A stretch of DNA of 46,911 nucleotides from Halalkalibacter alkalisediminis (GTDB taxonomy: Bacteria > Bacillota > Bacilli > Bacillales > Bacillaceae_D), in the NCBI RefSeq assembly GCF_028610705.1, contig NZ_JAQQWT010000024.1, positions 1-46,911 on the forward strand. The letters are read 5' to 3'. The notes below the pieces were generated by a model. That model had not been told where the DNA came from. It did no database searches and saw only the letters and a program-made list of their open reading frames with translations. Of the stretch, positions 8,098-16,850 are shown in pieces. Each line of letters begins with the position of its first letter. The stretch's first letter is position 1. The position numbers and the translations under genes were made by a program.

Positions 8098-8823
8098 TTA
8101 TTTACTAAACAGCCCTTCTTGCTTCTTTAGCTTATTATATAAGTCTTCTAATGTTCCGTAATCATCTATCAAAAAGCTCGGTTCTCCTCGATCAATAACA
8201 TGTCCCTCCACTAAAAAGGTCTTCATCCCTATTGAGCTTGCAACCATATCCTCTTGTTTATCGTTTCCGATCATCATGCATTCTTCTGGCGTTACACTTA
8301 AACGGTTTGATATTTCTTGATAGTATTCTTGATGTGGCTTTGTGAAGGCCATGTTCTCATAGACAGTGACTAACTCAAATGGAAGTTCATCTATTTCAGC
8401 CCATGTCAGGCGGTGGTAAATCGCTGACTTGGGAAACAGAGGATTTGTTGCCACAGCTACTTTATAACCTTGTTTGATCGCTTCCTCGACTACTTGTTTA
8501 GCCAATTTAGTCGGCTTCGTTAAATGAGAAAAGGTCGGGAAGATGGATTCATAAAAATCATCTAACACGGGCCAGATTTCTTCTTTTTGTAATGACGTCA
8601 AAGGTAAAAAGGTCTCTTCAAACACTTGTTCATTCGTTTTGGTAGACTCTCTATTTTTTATCATTGCTGCTGTACCAGTCAGAAGTGCTTTTACAAATTC
8701 ATTAGGGTCCATGAGAGATTCCATTCTTTTTGCAAGCTCTGCTATGTAATGTTTAATAAATTGATCAGTATCCATCGGAAGCAACGTTCCGTCTAGATCA
8801 AATAATAGTGCTTTTGCCAACAT
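8098..8823 (-). CDS. HAD-superfamily hydrolase
   Basis: 241 residues. Motif I is LLFDLDGTLL (nucleophile Asp at residue 9, general acid at 11). Motif II is the VAVATNP stretch. Motif III Lys is in FTKPHQEYY. Motif IV is MMIGNDKQED. All four are intact, so it is probably a phosphatase or phosphonatase-like enzyme with a helical cap inserted after motif I. The substrate cannot be predicted. It stands alone between two convergent or divergent neighbours and probably has its own promoter. Confidence 0.85.
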   Translation of the reverse strand: MLAKALLFDLDGTLLPMDTDQFIKHYIAELAKRMESLMDPNEFVKALLTGTAAMIKNRESTKTNEQVFEETFLPLTSLQKEEIWPVLDDFYESIFPTFSHLTKPTKLAKQVVEEAIKQGYKVAVATNPLFPKSAIYHRLTWAEIDELPFELVTVYENMAFTKPHQEYYQEISNRLSVTPEECMMIGNDKQEDMVASSIGMKTFLVEGHVIDRGEPSFLIDDYGTLEDLYNKLKKQEGLFSK

Positions 8824-9287
8824 AATCGCCTCTCATTTCCAAGATGTAGTGTAACCAAATTATACCATAAGTTTATAAATAACGTTTAACATTAACCTCG
8901 TTCAAATGATACTCCCACGAGTTCATATATTAACATCTTTTCAACTTGTAAAGAGAAAACAATCTAAAGATTTAGTGAAGTGGGGAACGACACCGAAAAA
9001 ATGAGGTTGAAAAATAGAGGAGTAGAGGATTAATAACGCTAAATTCTATCAATAACGAATTTTTCTACATTTTGGGCCGTTTGGATACAAGAGATCTATC
9101 AATTTCACCTTCAAAATGAATGATATTATAGAGGGGACGAAACTTTATGCGTCAAAAAATTTTTTATGCGTCACCATTACATCCTAATTACGAATTATAT
9201 TGTTTTAAAAAAATTTAAAAAATTCCCCCAACACTTTCCCCTTCTCAGACGTTATCTTTATGAAAGTGATAATAAAAGGTAAAGTGA
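8824..9287. other. Leader region of the sigma operon
   Basis: 464 bp without a recognised gene. It contains an 11-bp direct repeat TTTATGCGTCA (9144-9154 and 9163-9173), a 23-codon ORF at 9147-9218 starting in that repeat with GAGGGG upstream, and an AAC-N17-CGT arrangement at 9230-9252 that resembles an ECF promoter. All three are suggestive only. Confidence 0.4.
9230..9252 (+). promoter_or_regulatory. Possible ECF-type (autoregulatory) promoter
   Basis: AAC at 9230-9232 and CGT at 9250-9252 are 17 bp apart, the layout of -35 AAC and -10 CGT elements of ECF promoters, 36 bp before the sigma gene. Autoregulation is common for ECF factors, but the match is short. Confidence 0.3.
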
Positions 9288-9746
9288 GTGATTCAAGTGG
9301 AAGCGATTGATTTGTATGAGAGGTTCAAAAATGACCTTTTGCGGTTTGCCCGTTCAATCGCAAGACATGAACAAGAAGCAAACGATCTCGTACAAGATGC
9401 TGTTATAAAGTCGTTAAAAGAGGTCAGCCTCCTTCAATTACCAGAGCATAAACAACGAGCGTGGTTTTTTCGAGTGATGAAAAATCAAATGATTGACGAA
9501 CGCAGAAAAGAAAACCGTCAGACCACATGGGAAGATGAGTTGGATTTTCCAGTGGAAGCAATCGCATCCACACATCTAGAAATGGCCGAACTCATGTCTC
9601 ATTTACCAGAAGAGTTAAGCAATCTCGTCTTTAAGCGTTACTGGTTAGGATTTAACAGTCAAGAGATTGCGAAACAACAAGGCATCCCAGCTTCAACCGT
9701 ACGCTACAAACGATTAAGAACAAAATTTGAGGAGGATTTAACATGA
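9288..9746 (+). CDS. RNA polymerase sigma factor, ECF type
   Basis: At 152 residues this is a minimal two-domain sigma. Region 2 spans about residues 9-75 and includes ANDLVQDAVIKSL and the DNA-melting stretch RAWFFRVMKNQMIDERR. Region 4 spans about residues 100-150 and has a helix-turn-helix FNSQEIAKQQGIPASTVRYK. The GTG start at 9288 has AAAGGT seven bases upstream; another GTG four codons later is possible. Its stop overlaps the ATG of the next gene (ATGA), so the repeat protein is translated in coupled fashion. No transmembrane anti-sigma of the usual RsiW/RsiX kind is nearby. The downstream soluble protein is therefore the best candidate regulator. Confidence 0.88.
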   Translation: MIQVEAIDLYERFKNDLLRFARSIARHEQEANDLVQDAVIKSLKEVSLLQLPEHKQRAWFFRVMKNQMIDERRKENRQTTWEDELDFPVEAIASTHLEMAELMSHLPEELSNLVFKRYWLGFNSQEIAKQQGIPASTVRYKRLRTKFEEDLT

Positions 9747-10945
9747 AACAAAAAATTGGAAATGTTGGGTTATTAGATTTACGAAACGCTACTACTGAAA
9801 GTATTAAAGGAATCGAACGGATTAACAACGTCGGACTCGTTTTTTACAAAAAAGGCAATGCTCATTTGCTTTCTTCATTGAACATCGGCAACATTGGAAA
9901 AAGCTTGGAGATCCCAGACGATCACCAATTTATTAACGGATCCCTTTCTATTGATGAGGCTTTTCTCATTTCTTTACAAGAACCTAAAAAATATTTTGTG
10001 AATGGGGCTGTTATCATTGCTCCAGATGTATCAGAAGAAAAAATCAAAAAGAACCTTCTCACCTTTCAAGTTAACGGGGCAATTTATTGTCCCACATCAC
10101 TTTCTGGCATCGTAAGAGATCTCGTTACTGGCTCTATGGGAGAGGTTGTCACCTATGATGAGGCCTTACCTCGTTTTGAGTTAGGAGAATTCACTTTAAC
10201 AAATGCTTTCCTACAAGCAATAGAACAACCACTTCATTTAGTCGTTGCCGGTGTTCTGCGTCTCTCAGCTGATTTAAATATGAATTTATTTAATGAAAGA
10301 CTAAGTAAACTTGAAGTAAAAGGGGTTGTTTCCCTACACGAAGAACAAGAACCTTCCTTCCACAAAAAAATCTCTTCCTTATTAGGTTGTGTCCTTCAAG
10401 TGACACCAGCAGGTTTTCAGTCATTTAAAAAGCAACTACGCTTAAATGGCCGTTCCATTAAACGATTTAAACAAGCAAAAATTCATACAAAAAAACCAAT
10501 TCTTCTTGAAAAAGATATTACAAGAGAAGCATTTACTAAGGCAATTGATCAAATTCATACGAAGTCGATCATCATTTGCCACGAAGATCTTGAAGATCTA
10601 GTCTATGAGCGCTGCAATGTGTTAGATACAGAAGTAATCACCTATGCTCAGGAATTTGTGTTCGTTGAAGGCGAACAAGTTTGGTCAGAGGATCAGATTC
10701 TAGCATTTGATTCCCCCATTACGTTAATAGTTGATGGAACCCTTACCTTTGAATCTGGAGTAAAAGGAGAAAGCCTGAAACAAAAAATGGCAGACATCCA
10801 TCTATTTGGTCAAATCAATGTAGCTGAGAAAAAACTAGCTGGGACACTACAAAGTTTCATTGGAATCAATCATGGCGAAATTAAAGAAGAAAGTTTAAAA
10901 GAAGAAGCCACCTACCTTGCAAATATAGGAGAACTCTCCCTCTAA
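9743..10945 (+). CDS. Repeat protein co-translated with ECF sigma factor, function unknown
   Basis: I do not recognise this 400-residue family. There is no signal peptide or membrane helix, so it is probably cytoplasmic. After an N-terminal 60 residues rich in N-x-G (IGNVGLLDL, INNVGLVFY, IGNIGKSLEI) come four divergent repeats of about 70-80 residues, at roughly 64-138, 147-224, 232-301 and 308-381. Each has a pattern like hydrophobic-P-x3-V-x-G-x-L/I (FVNGAVIIAP, VVAGVLRLSA, LIVDGTLTFE) and later L-x-V-x-G-x-I with a closing G-x-V-x-x-Y. The short beta-strand/Gly pattern recalls beta-solenoid or bactofilin-like folds. ATGA overlap with the sigma gene suggests stoichiometric production. A soluble anti-sigma, sensor or sigma-dependent scaffold are all possible. 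Confidence 0.75.
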   Translation: MKQKIGNVGLLDLRNATTESIKGIERINNVGLVFYKKGNAHLLSSLNIGNIGKSLEIPDDHQFINGSLSIDEAFLISLQEPKKYFVNGAVIIAPDVSEEKIKKNLLTFQVNGAIYCPTSLSGIVRDLVTGSMGEVVTYDEALPRFELGEFTLTNAFLQAIEQPLHLVVAGVLRLSADLNMNLFNERLSKLEVKGVVSLHEEQEPSFHKKISSLLGCVLQVTPAGFQSFKKQLRLNGRSIKRFKQAKIHTKKPILLEKDITREAFTKAIDQIHTKSIIICHEDLEDLVYERCNVLDTEVITYAQEFVFVEGEQVWSEDQILAFDSPITLIVDGTLTFESGVKGESLKQKMADIHLFGQINVAEKKLAGTLQSFIGINHGEIKEESLKEEATYLANIGELSL

Positions 10946-10966
10946 GGTAGAAAGGAGTGAATCAAA

Positions 10967-11104
10967 ATGTTTCATTGGAATGATATTTATATGACTAGCT
11001 GCAATAAACAACGTATGACAGAGCTTCAAAGTGATGTCACCAAACAGAAACGACGAGTTTTCGCTAAACGGAAAGAATTAAACATTAAGAAAGAACGGGT
11101 TTAG
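10967..11104 (+). CDS. Small basic protein, third gene of the sigma operon
   Basis: A 45-codon ORF starts at an ATG with an excellent AAAGGAG site eight to ten bases upstream, 21 bp after the repeat-protein stop, and ends just before a strong terminator. It begins MFHWNDIYMTSC and ends in a Lys/Arg-rich helix (KQKRRVFAKRKELN), so it is strongly basic. No family was recognised. Its position, ribosome binding site and the absence of another gene before the terminator make it a likely real gene. A nucleic-acid or RNA-polymerase contact is one idea from charge alone. Confidence 0.6.
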   Translation: MFHWNDIYMTSCNKQRMTELQSDVTKQKRRVFAKRKELNIKKERV

Positions 11105-11115
11105 TTAACATAAAG

Positions 11116-11160
11116 TGGGACTTGGCATCTTTAATTTATAAGATGCCAAGTCCCATTTTT
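11116..11160 (+). terminator. Terminator of the sigma operon
   Basis: A perfect 16-bp stem TGGGACTTGGCATCTT (11116-11131) with its complement (11140-11155) is followed by TTTTT. It also separates the operon from the convergent helicase gene. Confidence 0.92.
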
Positions 11161-11179
11161 AGTGAATAATCACTAGAGC

Positions 11180-12907
11180 CTACACTCCAACCTCTTCATT
11201 CTCCCAAAACCGACTAAACCGCACGTAAGCAAGTGGCTTCCCTAAACGCAACAAATTATCGGCAAAATCAATAATCGTACAATACTCCGTTCCCCCAAAC
11301 TTTGGACCACGTAATCCCCTTCCAACAATTTGCTCGTACAAAACCACACTCGTTGTCGGGCGACAAATGACGATATACTCTGTTTTCGGAGCATCAAAAC
11401 CAGTCGTCAACACTCCATAGTTAAATAGAAATTCAAGATCCCCTCTTTTAAAGGCATCAATATACATCCGGCGTGTTGCCTTTGGTGTATTTGATGAGAT
11501 CATAGCGGACTTGCGGCCAATGGCATTCATCGCCTGAGAAAGAAATTCTGCATGTTCAATCGTACAGGCATAAACTAGTGTTTGCGCTCGATTTGGAATT
11601 TCAGTTAAACGCTTAATAATTTGATAGTTTCGATGCTCATCTTCAGCTAAAACTCGTAACAGCTCCGCATTAATTAAATCCTCATCTGCATCCACACTTT
11701 GTTCGTCGACTTCAAATCCTCGTCCCGAATCGTAAACAATGTGCTTGGGTTTTGCTAAATAACCTTGTTGCCTAAAGTATAAAAGAGGGTTCCTCACAAA
11801 CTCTGGGTCATCTGAAATGTGCGGCTGAAGCAAGTAGGCTTGGAATTTATCAACTAGTTTCGTTGTTTCACCGTCACTTCTACCCGGCGTTGCCGTTAAT
11901 CCACAGATCGGAAATAGACTCGGTCCACAAATATCATGAGCTTTTTCTAAAAGTTGGTTGTACATCGGTGCGACCGCATGATGAGCCTCATCAATAATCA
12001 TTGCTCCACAGTTCCTAAGAATTTCTTCTAAGACAGGATCATTGTTTTTGACTCTTGAATAGAGCTGTTGAATACTCGCAATCACCGCACCACCAATTAG
12101 TTGTTCTTCTCCTATGTTCTTCCCTGCAAAATAACGGTAGATACGTAGAGATTCAGGATATTCTTTTTCCTGCCACATGTCAGAAATACAAGAGATCGCT
12201 TGTTCACACAATTCTTCACTTTGGGCAATCCAAATTAAGTACTTCCCTTGCGAAAAACCAGCATGCATCCACTCTATGTAGCTTTCAACAGCCACTCTCG
12301 TTTTTCCTCCACCTGTTGGTAGAGTGACCACACATCTCGTGTGTTCTCCTTCTGAACTTAAAACCCTTAGCATCTCTTCTTTTAACCCTTGTTGAAAATC
12401 AGCAAGGGGGGGCACAACTTTCCTCGCTTCAATATCTACGACCGCATCTGTAGCTGCAGGTTTCGGTACTGAAATTCCTGAAAAGACCATTGGAAAACCT
12501 AATGTTCTCACAAAATCACGTGGCCAAACTCCTCCCATCATCCACTTTTTTGTCACTAATGGTGTCAGCATATAAGTAGGTGAAGTAATCACTTTATTCG
12601 TTGCTGGATTTCGTTCATATAAGTTCGTTAACTCAGATTTCGATAATTGCCGTAAGAGATGTTTTCTCAGCTCTCTTACCGCATCATCACTCCCTGCAAA
12701 AAGATAGGCTCCTTTTTCCATGATTAACATTTTTGTCAACTCCGTTGGATCAATCCTTTTCTTTCCAAGTGAAGTAAGGAGGGTATTTAATCTATTAAAA
12801 TTCGTATGACCAAACATAGTTTTAATGATTTTCTCTGGTACTTTATATTGATTACACAATAAATCTAGACATCGTTGTACATCGCTCTCTGTTGGGAATG
12901 CGTTCAT
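11180..12907 (-). CDS. DEAD/DEAH-box SF2 helicase (restriction-helicase type), orphan
   Basis: 575 residues from the ATG at 12907, which follows CAGGAGGAATCATAAC; a longer frame to 12943 lacks this. Residues 1-165 are a helical N-terminal part I do not recognise. The SF2 core follows: Walker A LPTGGGKT at about 196-203, DEAH at about 306-309, GLTATPGR at about 336-343, and motif VI near EQIVGRGLRG at about 530. The architecture is like type I/III restriction helicases and SSL2/Rad25 proteins. No nuclease or methylase gene adjoins it. Roles in repair, defence or RNA remodelling remain open. It is flanked by terminators and long spacers, so it is monocistronic. Confidence 0.85.
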   Translation of the reverse strand: MNAFPTESDVQRCLDLLCNQYKVPEKIIKTMFGHTNFNRLNTLLTSLGKKRIDPTELTKMLIMEKGAYLFAGSDDAVRELRKHLLRQLSKSELTNLYERNPATNKVITSPTYMLTPLVTKKWMMGGVWPRDFVRTLGFPMVFSGISVPKPAATDAVVDIEARKVVPPLADFQQGLKEEMLRVLSSEGEHTRCVVTLPTGGGKTRVAVESYIEWMHAGFSQGKYLIWIAQSEELCEQAISCISDMWQEKEYPESLRIYRYFAGKNIGEEQLIGGAVIASIQQLYSRVKNNDPVLEEILRNCGAMIIDEAHHAVAPMYNQLLEKAHDICGPSLFPICGLTATPGRSDGETTKLVDKFQAYLLQPHISDDPEFVRNPLLYFRQQGYLAKPKHIVYDSGRGFEVDEQSVDADEDLINAELLRVLAEDEHRNYQIIKRLTEIPNRAQTLVYACTIEHAEFLSQAMNAIGRKSAMISSNTPKATRRMYIDAFKRGDLEFLFNYGVLTTGFDAPKTEYIVICRPTTSVVLYEQIVGRGLRGPKFGGTEYCTIIDFADNLLRLGKPLAYVRFSRFWENEEVGV

Positions 12908-13201
12908 TGTTATGATTCCTCCTGGTGCTAAAGCCGTTCGCAAATTTTCACATCCTATTATTTTAAGGTTTTATGCGAGAATTTGCACGCAAAGCCTTTA
13001 ATGAAATAATTAACAATGCATGATCTGAAAGCTCATGTAGTCCATATGCCTTTAAACTTTTCAAAATTATTATCGTGAAGAAACATTTTGTTATCGGGAT
13101 CACACGATTTATTACCCTAATCTCCTATTTTATTATACCATTCACTTGATCTCTCATAACAAAAAGCCTCCCTTTAAAATACTAGAAGACTTCACGTGTG
13201 A

Positions 13202-14032
13202 CTAATCAAACGACGGCTTTGTTAATGGGCATTGTGCAGCTTGAGGAGCGAGCTCTGGTGCATACATACTTAATTTCGCAATAAAGTAGCAGCTTTCTGG
13301 AAAATGATGTTCTAAAAAGCGTAATGTGGTGCGTGTTAACAGCTCTATTCCCATATACATTCGAACAACGTTAATAATAAAGTTATACATATCAATCGTC
13401 ACTTGCCCAACTTCTCTGGAAAAGCGTTGCTGTCTTTGAATGCCAGGTGGTGAGAAGCGCAAAAAACCTTTCATTTGCTCATTTTGCACAATAAATGCTT
13501 GAAATTGTTGGATGTACAGATCGGTTTGTGCGGTAATTTTTAGTTCAACTGGATCCAATATGTTTCTGAGCAAAACCGCGTGCCCTAACTGATCCTCTAA
13601 CCATAAATCAAGAAGGTCAACTAATGGAAGTGGGGGAAAGTTTTGGCCTTTCATATAGAAAGATAGAATTCTCAAATATTCCTCGTTTTCACTTAATGTA
13701 CCGTTTAAGTACGTTGGGCTTAAATTTAAGTTAACTACATTTTGCATTCGTAAACTTTGCATTTGACCTTCGAAACGATAATACCCTTCAGCTACCGGAA
13801 AGACTTCTTTGGCAAATTCAACCATCACTTGAGTTTGGACGTCTTCTCCTCTGTCTAACCCTCTTAGCTTTTCTCTTAGATACGTAAAGGATTCAATGTA
13901 CTGTTGGGCGATGTTGATATACTGTTGTTCCGTCGCAGCCAAATGATCTCTTACAAAATAAGCGTGATCCTGCAAAATTTCCAGCCAAAATGCATGTTCT
14001 TCCCAAGGACTAATTTCATAAGTCTCCCTCAC
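13202..14032 (-). CDS. DUF2935 domain protein (predicted four-helix metal-binding bundle)
   Basis: 276 residues with two copies of a helical motif typical of DUF2935. The first is WEEHAFWLEILQDHAYFV near the N-terminus and the second is WLEDQLGHAVLLRNIL near residue 150. The spaced Glu and His residues in each (EEH..DHA, ED..GHA) look like ferritin-like metal ligands. The family is common in Bacilli and Clostridia and its function is not established. The start ATG at 14032 follows GGAGAGGAGAATG-type sequence. It appears to be a single-gene unit. Confidence 0.8.
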   Translation of the reverse strand: MRETYEISPWEEHAFWLEILQDHAYFVRDHLAATEQQYINIAQQYIESFTYLREKLRGLDRGEDVQTQVMVEFAKEVFPVAEGYYRFEGQMQSLRMQNVVNLNLSPTYLNGTLSENEEYLRILSFYMKGQNFPPLPLVDLLDLWLEDQLGHAVLLRNILDPVELKITAQTDLYIQQFQAFIVQNEQMKGFLRFSPPGIQRQQRFSREVGQVTIDMYNFIINVVRMYMGIELLTRTTLRFLEHHFPESCYFIAKLSMYAPELAPQAAQCPLTKPSFD

Positions 14033-14193
14033 TTAAACATTCTCCTCTCCATTCGTACGAAAATATGCTCTTAAATCATATGTTGGCGTTTAACCATTCA
14101 TTCATTTTTCCTTTCTACTACTTTCACTCATAATTTCCTCTTTTATCAATTCAACAAGACCTCACTTTACTGAGCCTACCCACTTGTTGACAA

Positions 14194-14223
14194 CAAAAAA
14201 ACCTCCTAATCTAAAGGAGGTTT
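14194..14223 (-). terminator. Terminator of the MATE exporter gene
   Basis: AAACCTCCT (14199-14207) pairs with AGGAGGTTT (14215-14223). The minus strand continues in a T run, 37 bp past the stop codon. Confidence 0.8.
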
Positions 14224-14259
14224 GGCTAAATGTAGTAAATTTATTAAAGCTTAGTCACT

Positions 14260-15627
14260 TTAACCTAATTCTAAGTTTCCCTCAACGGCTCGCTTTTGAA
14301 CGATGATTAACCGGACTAAAAAGCCAATTGCTGCACAAGTCAACCCTAGTATAATCCCAATCCAAAATCCAAATGGACCAAGCGGAGTATAAGCAGCCAT
14401 TATATAGCCTGAGGGAATCCCCACCATCCAATAAGAAATAAAAGCGGTTATAAAAGGAATTTTCACATCTTTATATCCCCTTAAAACCCCTTGCAAACCA
14501 GATTGGGCAGCGTCTGAAATCTGGTAAAAAATAGCAATGATAAAGAATTGTCCTGCTAGTAAAACCACCTGGCGATCCTGCGTATAAAGATAGGCAATCG
14601 GTTCTCTAAGTACATAAAGAAAGACAGAACCAATAATTAATATTCCTATTCCCCCTAGTACACCAAGAAGACTATATTGTCTAGCTGCTTTAAATTTCTT
14701 TCCGCCCACCGAAAAACCAACTACAATCGTTAAAGCCATAGAAATGCTTAACGGGATCATAAAAATTAACGACGTGAAGCTGAGTGCCACTTGATGTGCA
14801 GCAATCGTAACCGTTGTGAACATCATACCTATTAACAATGTAACAACCGCAAAAATACTCGCCTCAAAGAAAATGGAAAGTCCAATTGGAATGCCTATTG
14901 AAAGCTGTTCTTTCCACGCTTTCCACGAAGGCACTGCCCATTTGATAAATATTTGATATTTTCGAATCGCTTCTACTTTAAACGTCATCCAAATGCTAAA
15001 CAGAAGAATAATCCAATATGTGATTGCCGTTGCGTATCCAGCTCCAATTCCACCGAGTGCCGGCAAACCAAATTTCCCGAAAATAAAACCATAATTCAAA
15101 AGAACATTAAAGGGAACGGCTAAAACCGTAATAATCATCGTAATTCTCGTGTACCCTTGTGCATCAAAGAAATAGCGAAGAACATTAGCAGCGAACAAAG
15201 GAATAATTCCAAGCGCAAGTCCAATTAAATAATGAAAAGCTATATGATAAACGTCTGGATTTAAGTTCATTATCGTTAGAATAGGTTCAAGGACAAAAAT
15301 TCCAGCAATGACGACAACAATAGCCAACACGACTGACAAATAAAGCCCTTGAATAACTGAACCTGAAATTCTATCTCGTCGGCCACTTCCAATTAAATGA
15401 GCAACTATAGGGGTTACCGCAAGTAAAATACCATTTATTCCAGAGAAAACGGGCATCCACAAGCTCGAACCAATTGCTACTCCTGCCAAATCATTCGTCC
15501 CCACTCGGCCAGACATCATTGTATCTACTAGGTTCATTGCATAAAAGCTAACTTGAGTTACCATAATTGGCCATAAAATGGTTAAAAACAATCCTAATTT
15601 TTCTTTCCATGTTTCCACATGATACAT
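14260..15627 (-). CDS. MATE-family multidrug/Na+ antiporter (NorM-like)
   Basis: 455 residues with 12 hydrophobic segments in two homologous halves. Half one begins LFLTILWPIMVTQVSFYAMN and VDTMMSGRVG; half two begins QLSIGIPIGLSIFFEASIFA. Conserved stretches include SLWMPVFSGINGILLAVTPIVAHLIGSG (first half) and DAAQSGLQGVLRG (second half). The protein exports cationic drugs or metabolites in exchange for Na+ or H+. It is of the NorM subgroup, but substrates cannot be predicted. It stands alone with its own terminator. Confidence 0.92.
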   Translation of the reverse strand: MYHVETWKEKLGLFLTILWPIMVTQVSFYAMNLVDTMMSGRVGTNDLAGVAIGSSLWMPVFSGINGILLAVTPIVAHLIGSGRRDRISGSVIQGLYLSVVLAIVVVIAGIFVLEPILTIMNLNPDVYHIAFHYLIGLALGIIPLFAANVLRYFFDAQGYTRITMIITVLAVPFNVLLNYGFIFGKFGLPALGGIGAGYATAITYWIILLFSIWMTFKVEAIRKYQIFIKWAVPSWKAWKEQLSIGIPIGLSIFFEASIFAVVTLLIGMMFTTVTIAAHQVALSFTSLIFMIPLSISMALTIVVGFSVGGKKFKAARQYSLLGVLGGIGILIIGSVFLYVLREPIAYLYTQDRQVVLLAGQFFIIAIFYQISDAAQSGLQGVLRGYKDVKIPFITAFISYWMVGIPSGYIMAAYTPLGPFGFWIGIILGLTCAAIGFLVRLIIVQKRAVEGNLELG

Positions 15628-15752
15628 GTTTCTTCCCCCGTTATGTATGATCGTAGTAGTCGATTCTATTTTAAACTATAGGGTCTATGTAAATTGAATT
15701 TATCATAACAGTTTATTTTATATTCAACTGTTCGTTGACTCTGAACACAAAA

Positions 15753-15780
15753 GGCTCCTGACTTTTCGAGTCAAAGGAGC
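15753..15780 (-). terminator. Possible terminator after the coiled-coil gene
   Basis: GCTCC-TGACT (15754-15763) pairs with AGTCA-AA-GGAGC (15769-15780), with a two-base bulge and only a short T run on the minus strand. It is 123 bp downstream of the coiled-coil gene. Confidence 0.4.
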
Positions 15781-15902
15781 AACCTCTATTGTACACCTCA
15801 TATTATAAATTGTCTCTGCTTTTGCTCTGAGATCCAAATTTTCACAACAAAAGAACATAAGAAAACGACTAACGTCATTCCCTTATGTTATAATTACAAT
15901 GC

Positions 15903-16715
15903 TTATATGGAATCAATCGTTGTTTTCTCCTGCGATTGAATTTGTTTGATTTCTGAGTTTACTTTTGCCAATGACTGATGAAGGTGTCTGTTCGTTTCCC
16001 CCGATACGGCTTTTAGCTGAATTAATTCAGTGTATAGGTCTAAGTGCATCTTCTCTTGATCTCTATGTTGTAAAACTAATGTCGCAGTTCTTTCAATTAG
16101 CTCCTCGACCTGCAGCTGAATTGACTTTTGTTCTTCTTCATTTTCCTTCACCTTCTTAAGTAAATCCCCATGATCAATTTCTTGCAATCCAACTTGTTGA
16201 ATTAATTCATCATGTCTTTCCTTCTGCTCCAATTGCTCACTTTCTACCTTTTGAAAATGAAACTCTTGTTCTTGCAGGAAAGTGCTATGTTGCTTGATTT
16301 CGGCATAGAGGTCCTTTTTCGCTGTTTCCAATTGAAGGACTTGATCTGCTAATTTATTTTTTGATTGGTATAGGTCTTCAAACTGTTTTTGTAGGACACG
16401 TTTCTCTTCTTCATATTTAGTTACTTTCATGACTAACTCTTCTTGTATTTCACTTTTTTCCTTCACGGTTTCTTTTAGTTCTTCATAGATCTGATCAAGC
16501 TTTTTTGTATATCCTTGCTGCTCATTCAGCTTGTTTGCGAGCGTTTTATGGACGTCTCCATGTTCTCTGATCGTTTGTTGTAGTTCACCAAAACGAGAAT
16601 TGATCTCAACCATTCTACTGTTTCTATAAAAGAATGGTTGATTAACATGGTCGGTTTGCTTCTCCACAAACACTTTCGGCTCACCATTGTTCCTTGCGTC
16701 ATATTCTATGCCCAT
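15903..16715 (-). CDS. Long coiled-coil protein, possibly sporulation-associated
   Basis: 270 residues from the ATG at 16715, which has GGAGG eleven bases upstream; an in-frame GTG nine bases earlier is too close to that site. After about 35 residues with a Tyr/Phe-rich patch (QPFFYRNSRM) the rest is almost unbroken heptad sequence rich in E, K, Q and L, so it is a dimeric or higher coiled coil. There is no signal peptide or membrane helix. The family is not recognised. A CATAAGCTA stretch with AC 17 bp upstream (16747-16774, minus) resembles a sigma-K promoter, so a spore-coat or mother-cell role is possible but weakly supported. Confidence 0.75.
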   Translation of the reverse strand: MGIEYDARNNGEPKVFVEKQTDHVNQPFFYRNSRMVEINSRFGELQQTIREHGDVHKTLANKLNEQQGYTKKLDQIYEELKETVKEKSEIQEELVMKVTKYEEEKRVLQKQFEDLYQSKNKLADQVLQLETAKKDLYAEIKQHSTFLQEQEFHFQKVESEQLEQKERHDELIQQVGLQEIDHGDLLKKVKENEEEQKSIQLQVEELIERTATLVLQHRDQEKMHLDLYTELIQLKAVSGETNRHLHQSLAKVNSEIKQIQSQEKTTIDSI

Positions 16716-16746
16716 TAGAATCACGCCCTCCTATTCATGTTATCAT

Positions 16747-16774
16747 TAGCTTATGAAAGACTAGGCATGTGCGT
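16747..16774 (-). promoter_or_regulatory. Possible sigma-K promoter of the coiled-coil gene
   Basis: On the minus strand CATAAGCTA fits the sigma-K -10 CATAnnnTA and an AC lies 17 bp upstream (16 is usual). It is 32 bp before the start codon. Confidence 0.3.
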
Positions 16775-16810
16775 GCATGAACAATATGACTTTTACCAAC
16801 GTTTTAGGTA

Positions 16811-16850
16811 AATAAAAAACGACCTCCTATCCAAATCGGATAAGAGGTCG
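16811..16850 (-). terminator. Strong terminator with no annotated gene before it
   Basis: CGACCTCcTATCC (16820-16832) pairs with GGATAaGAGGTCG (16838-16850) with one A-C mismatch. On the minus strand it is followed by a TTTTTTATT run. It lies upstream of the coiled-coil gene, so it must end a different minus-strand transcript that starts to its right. Confidence 0.8.
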
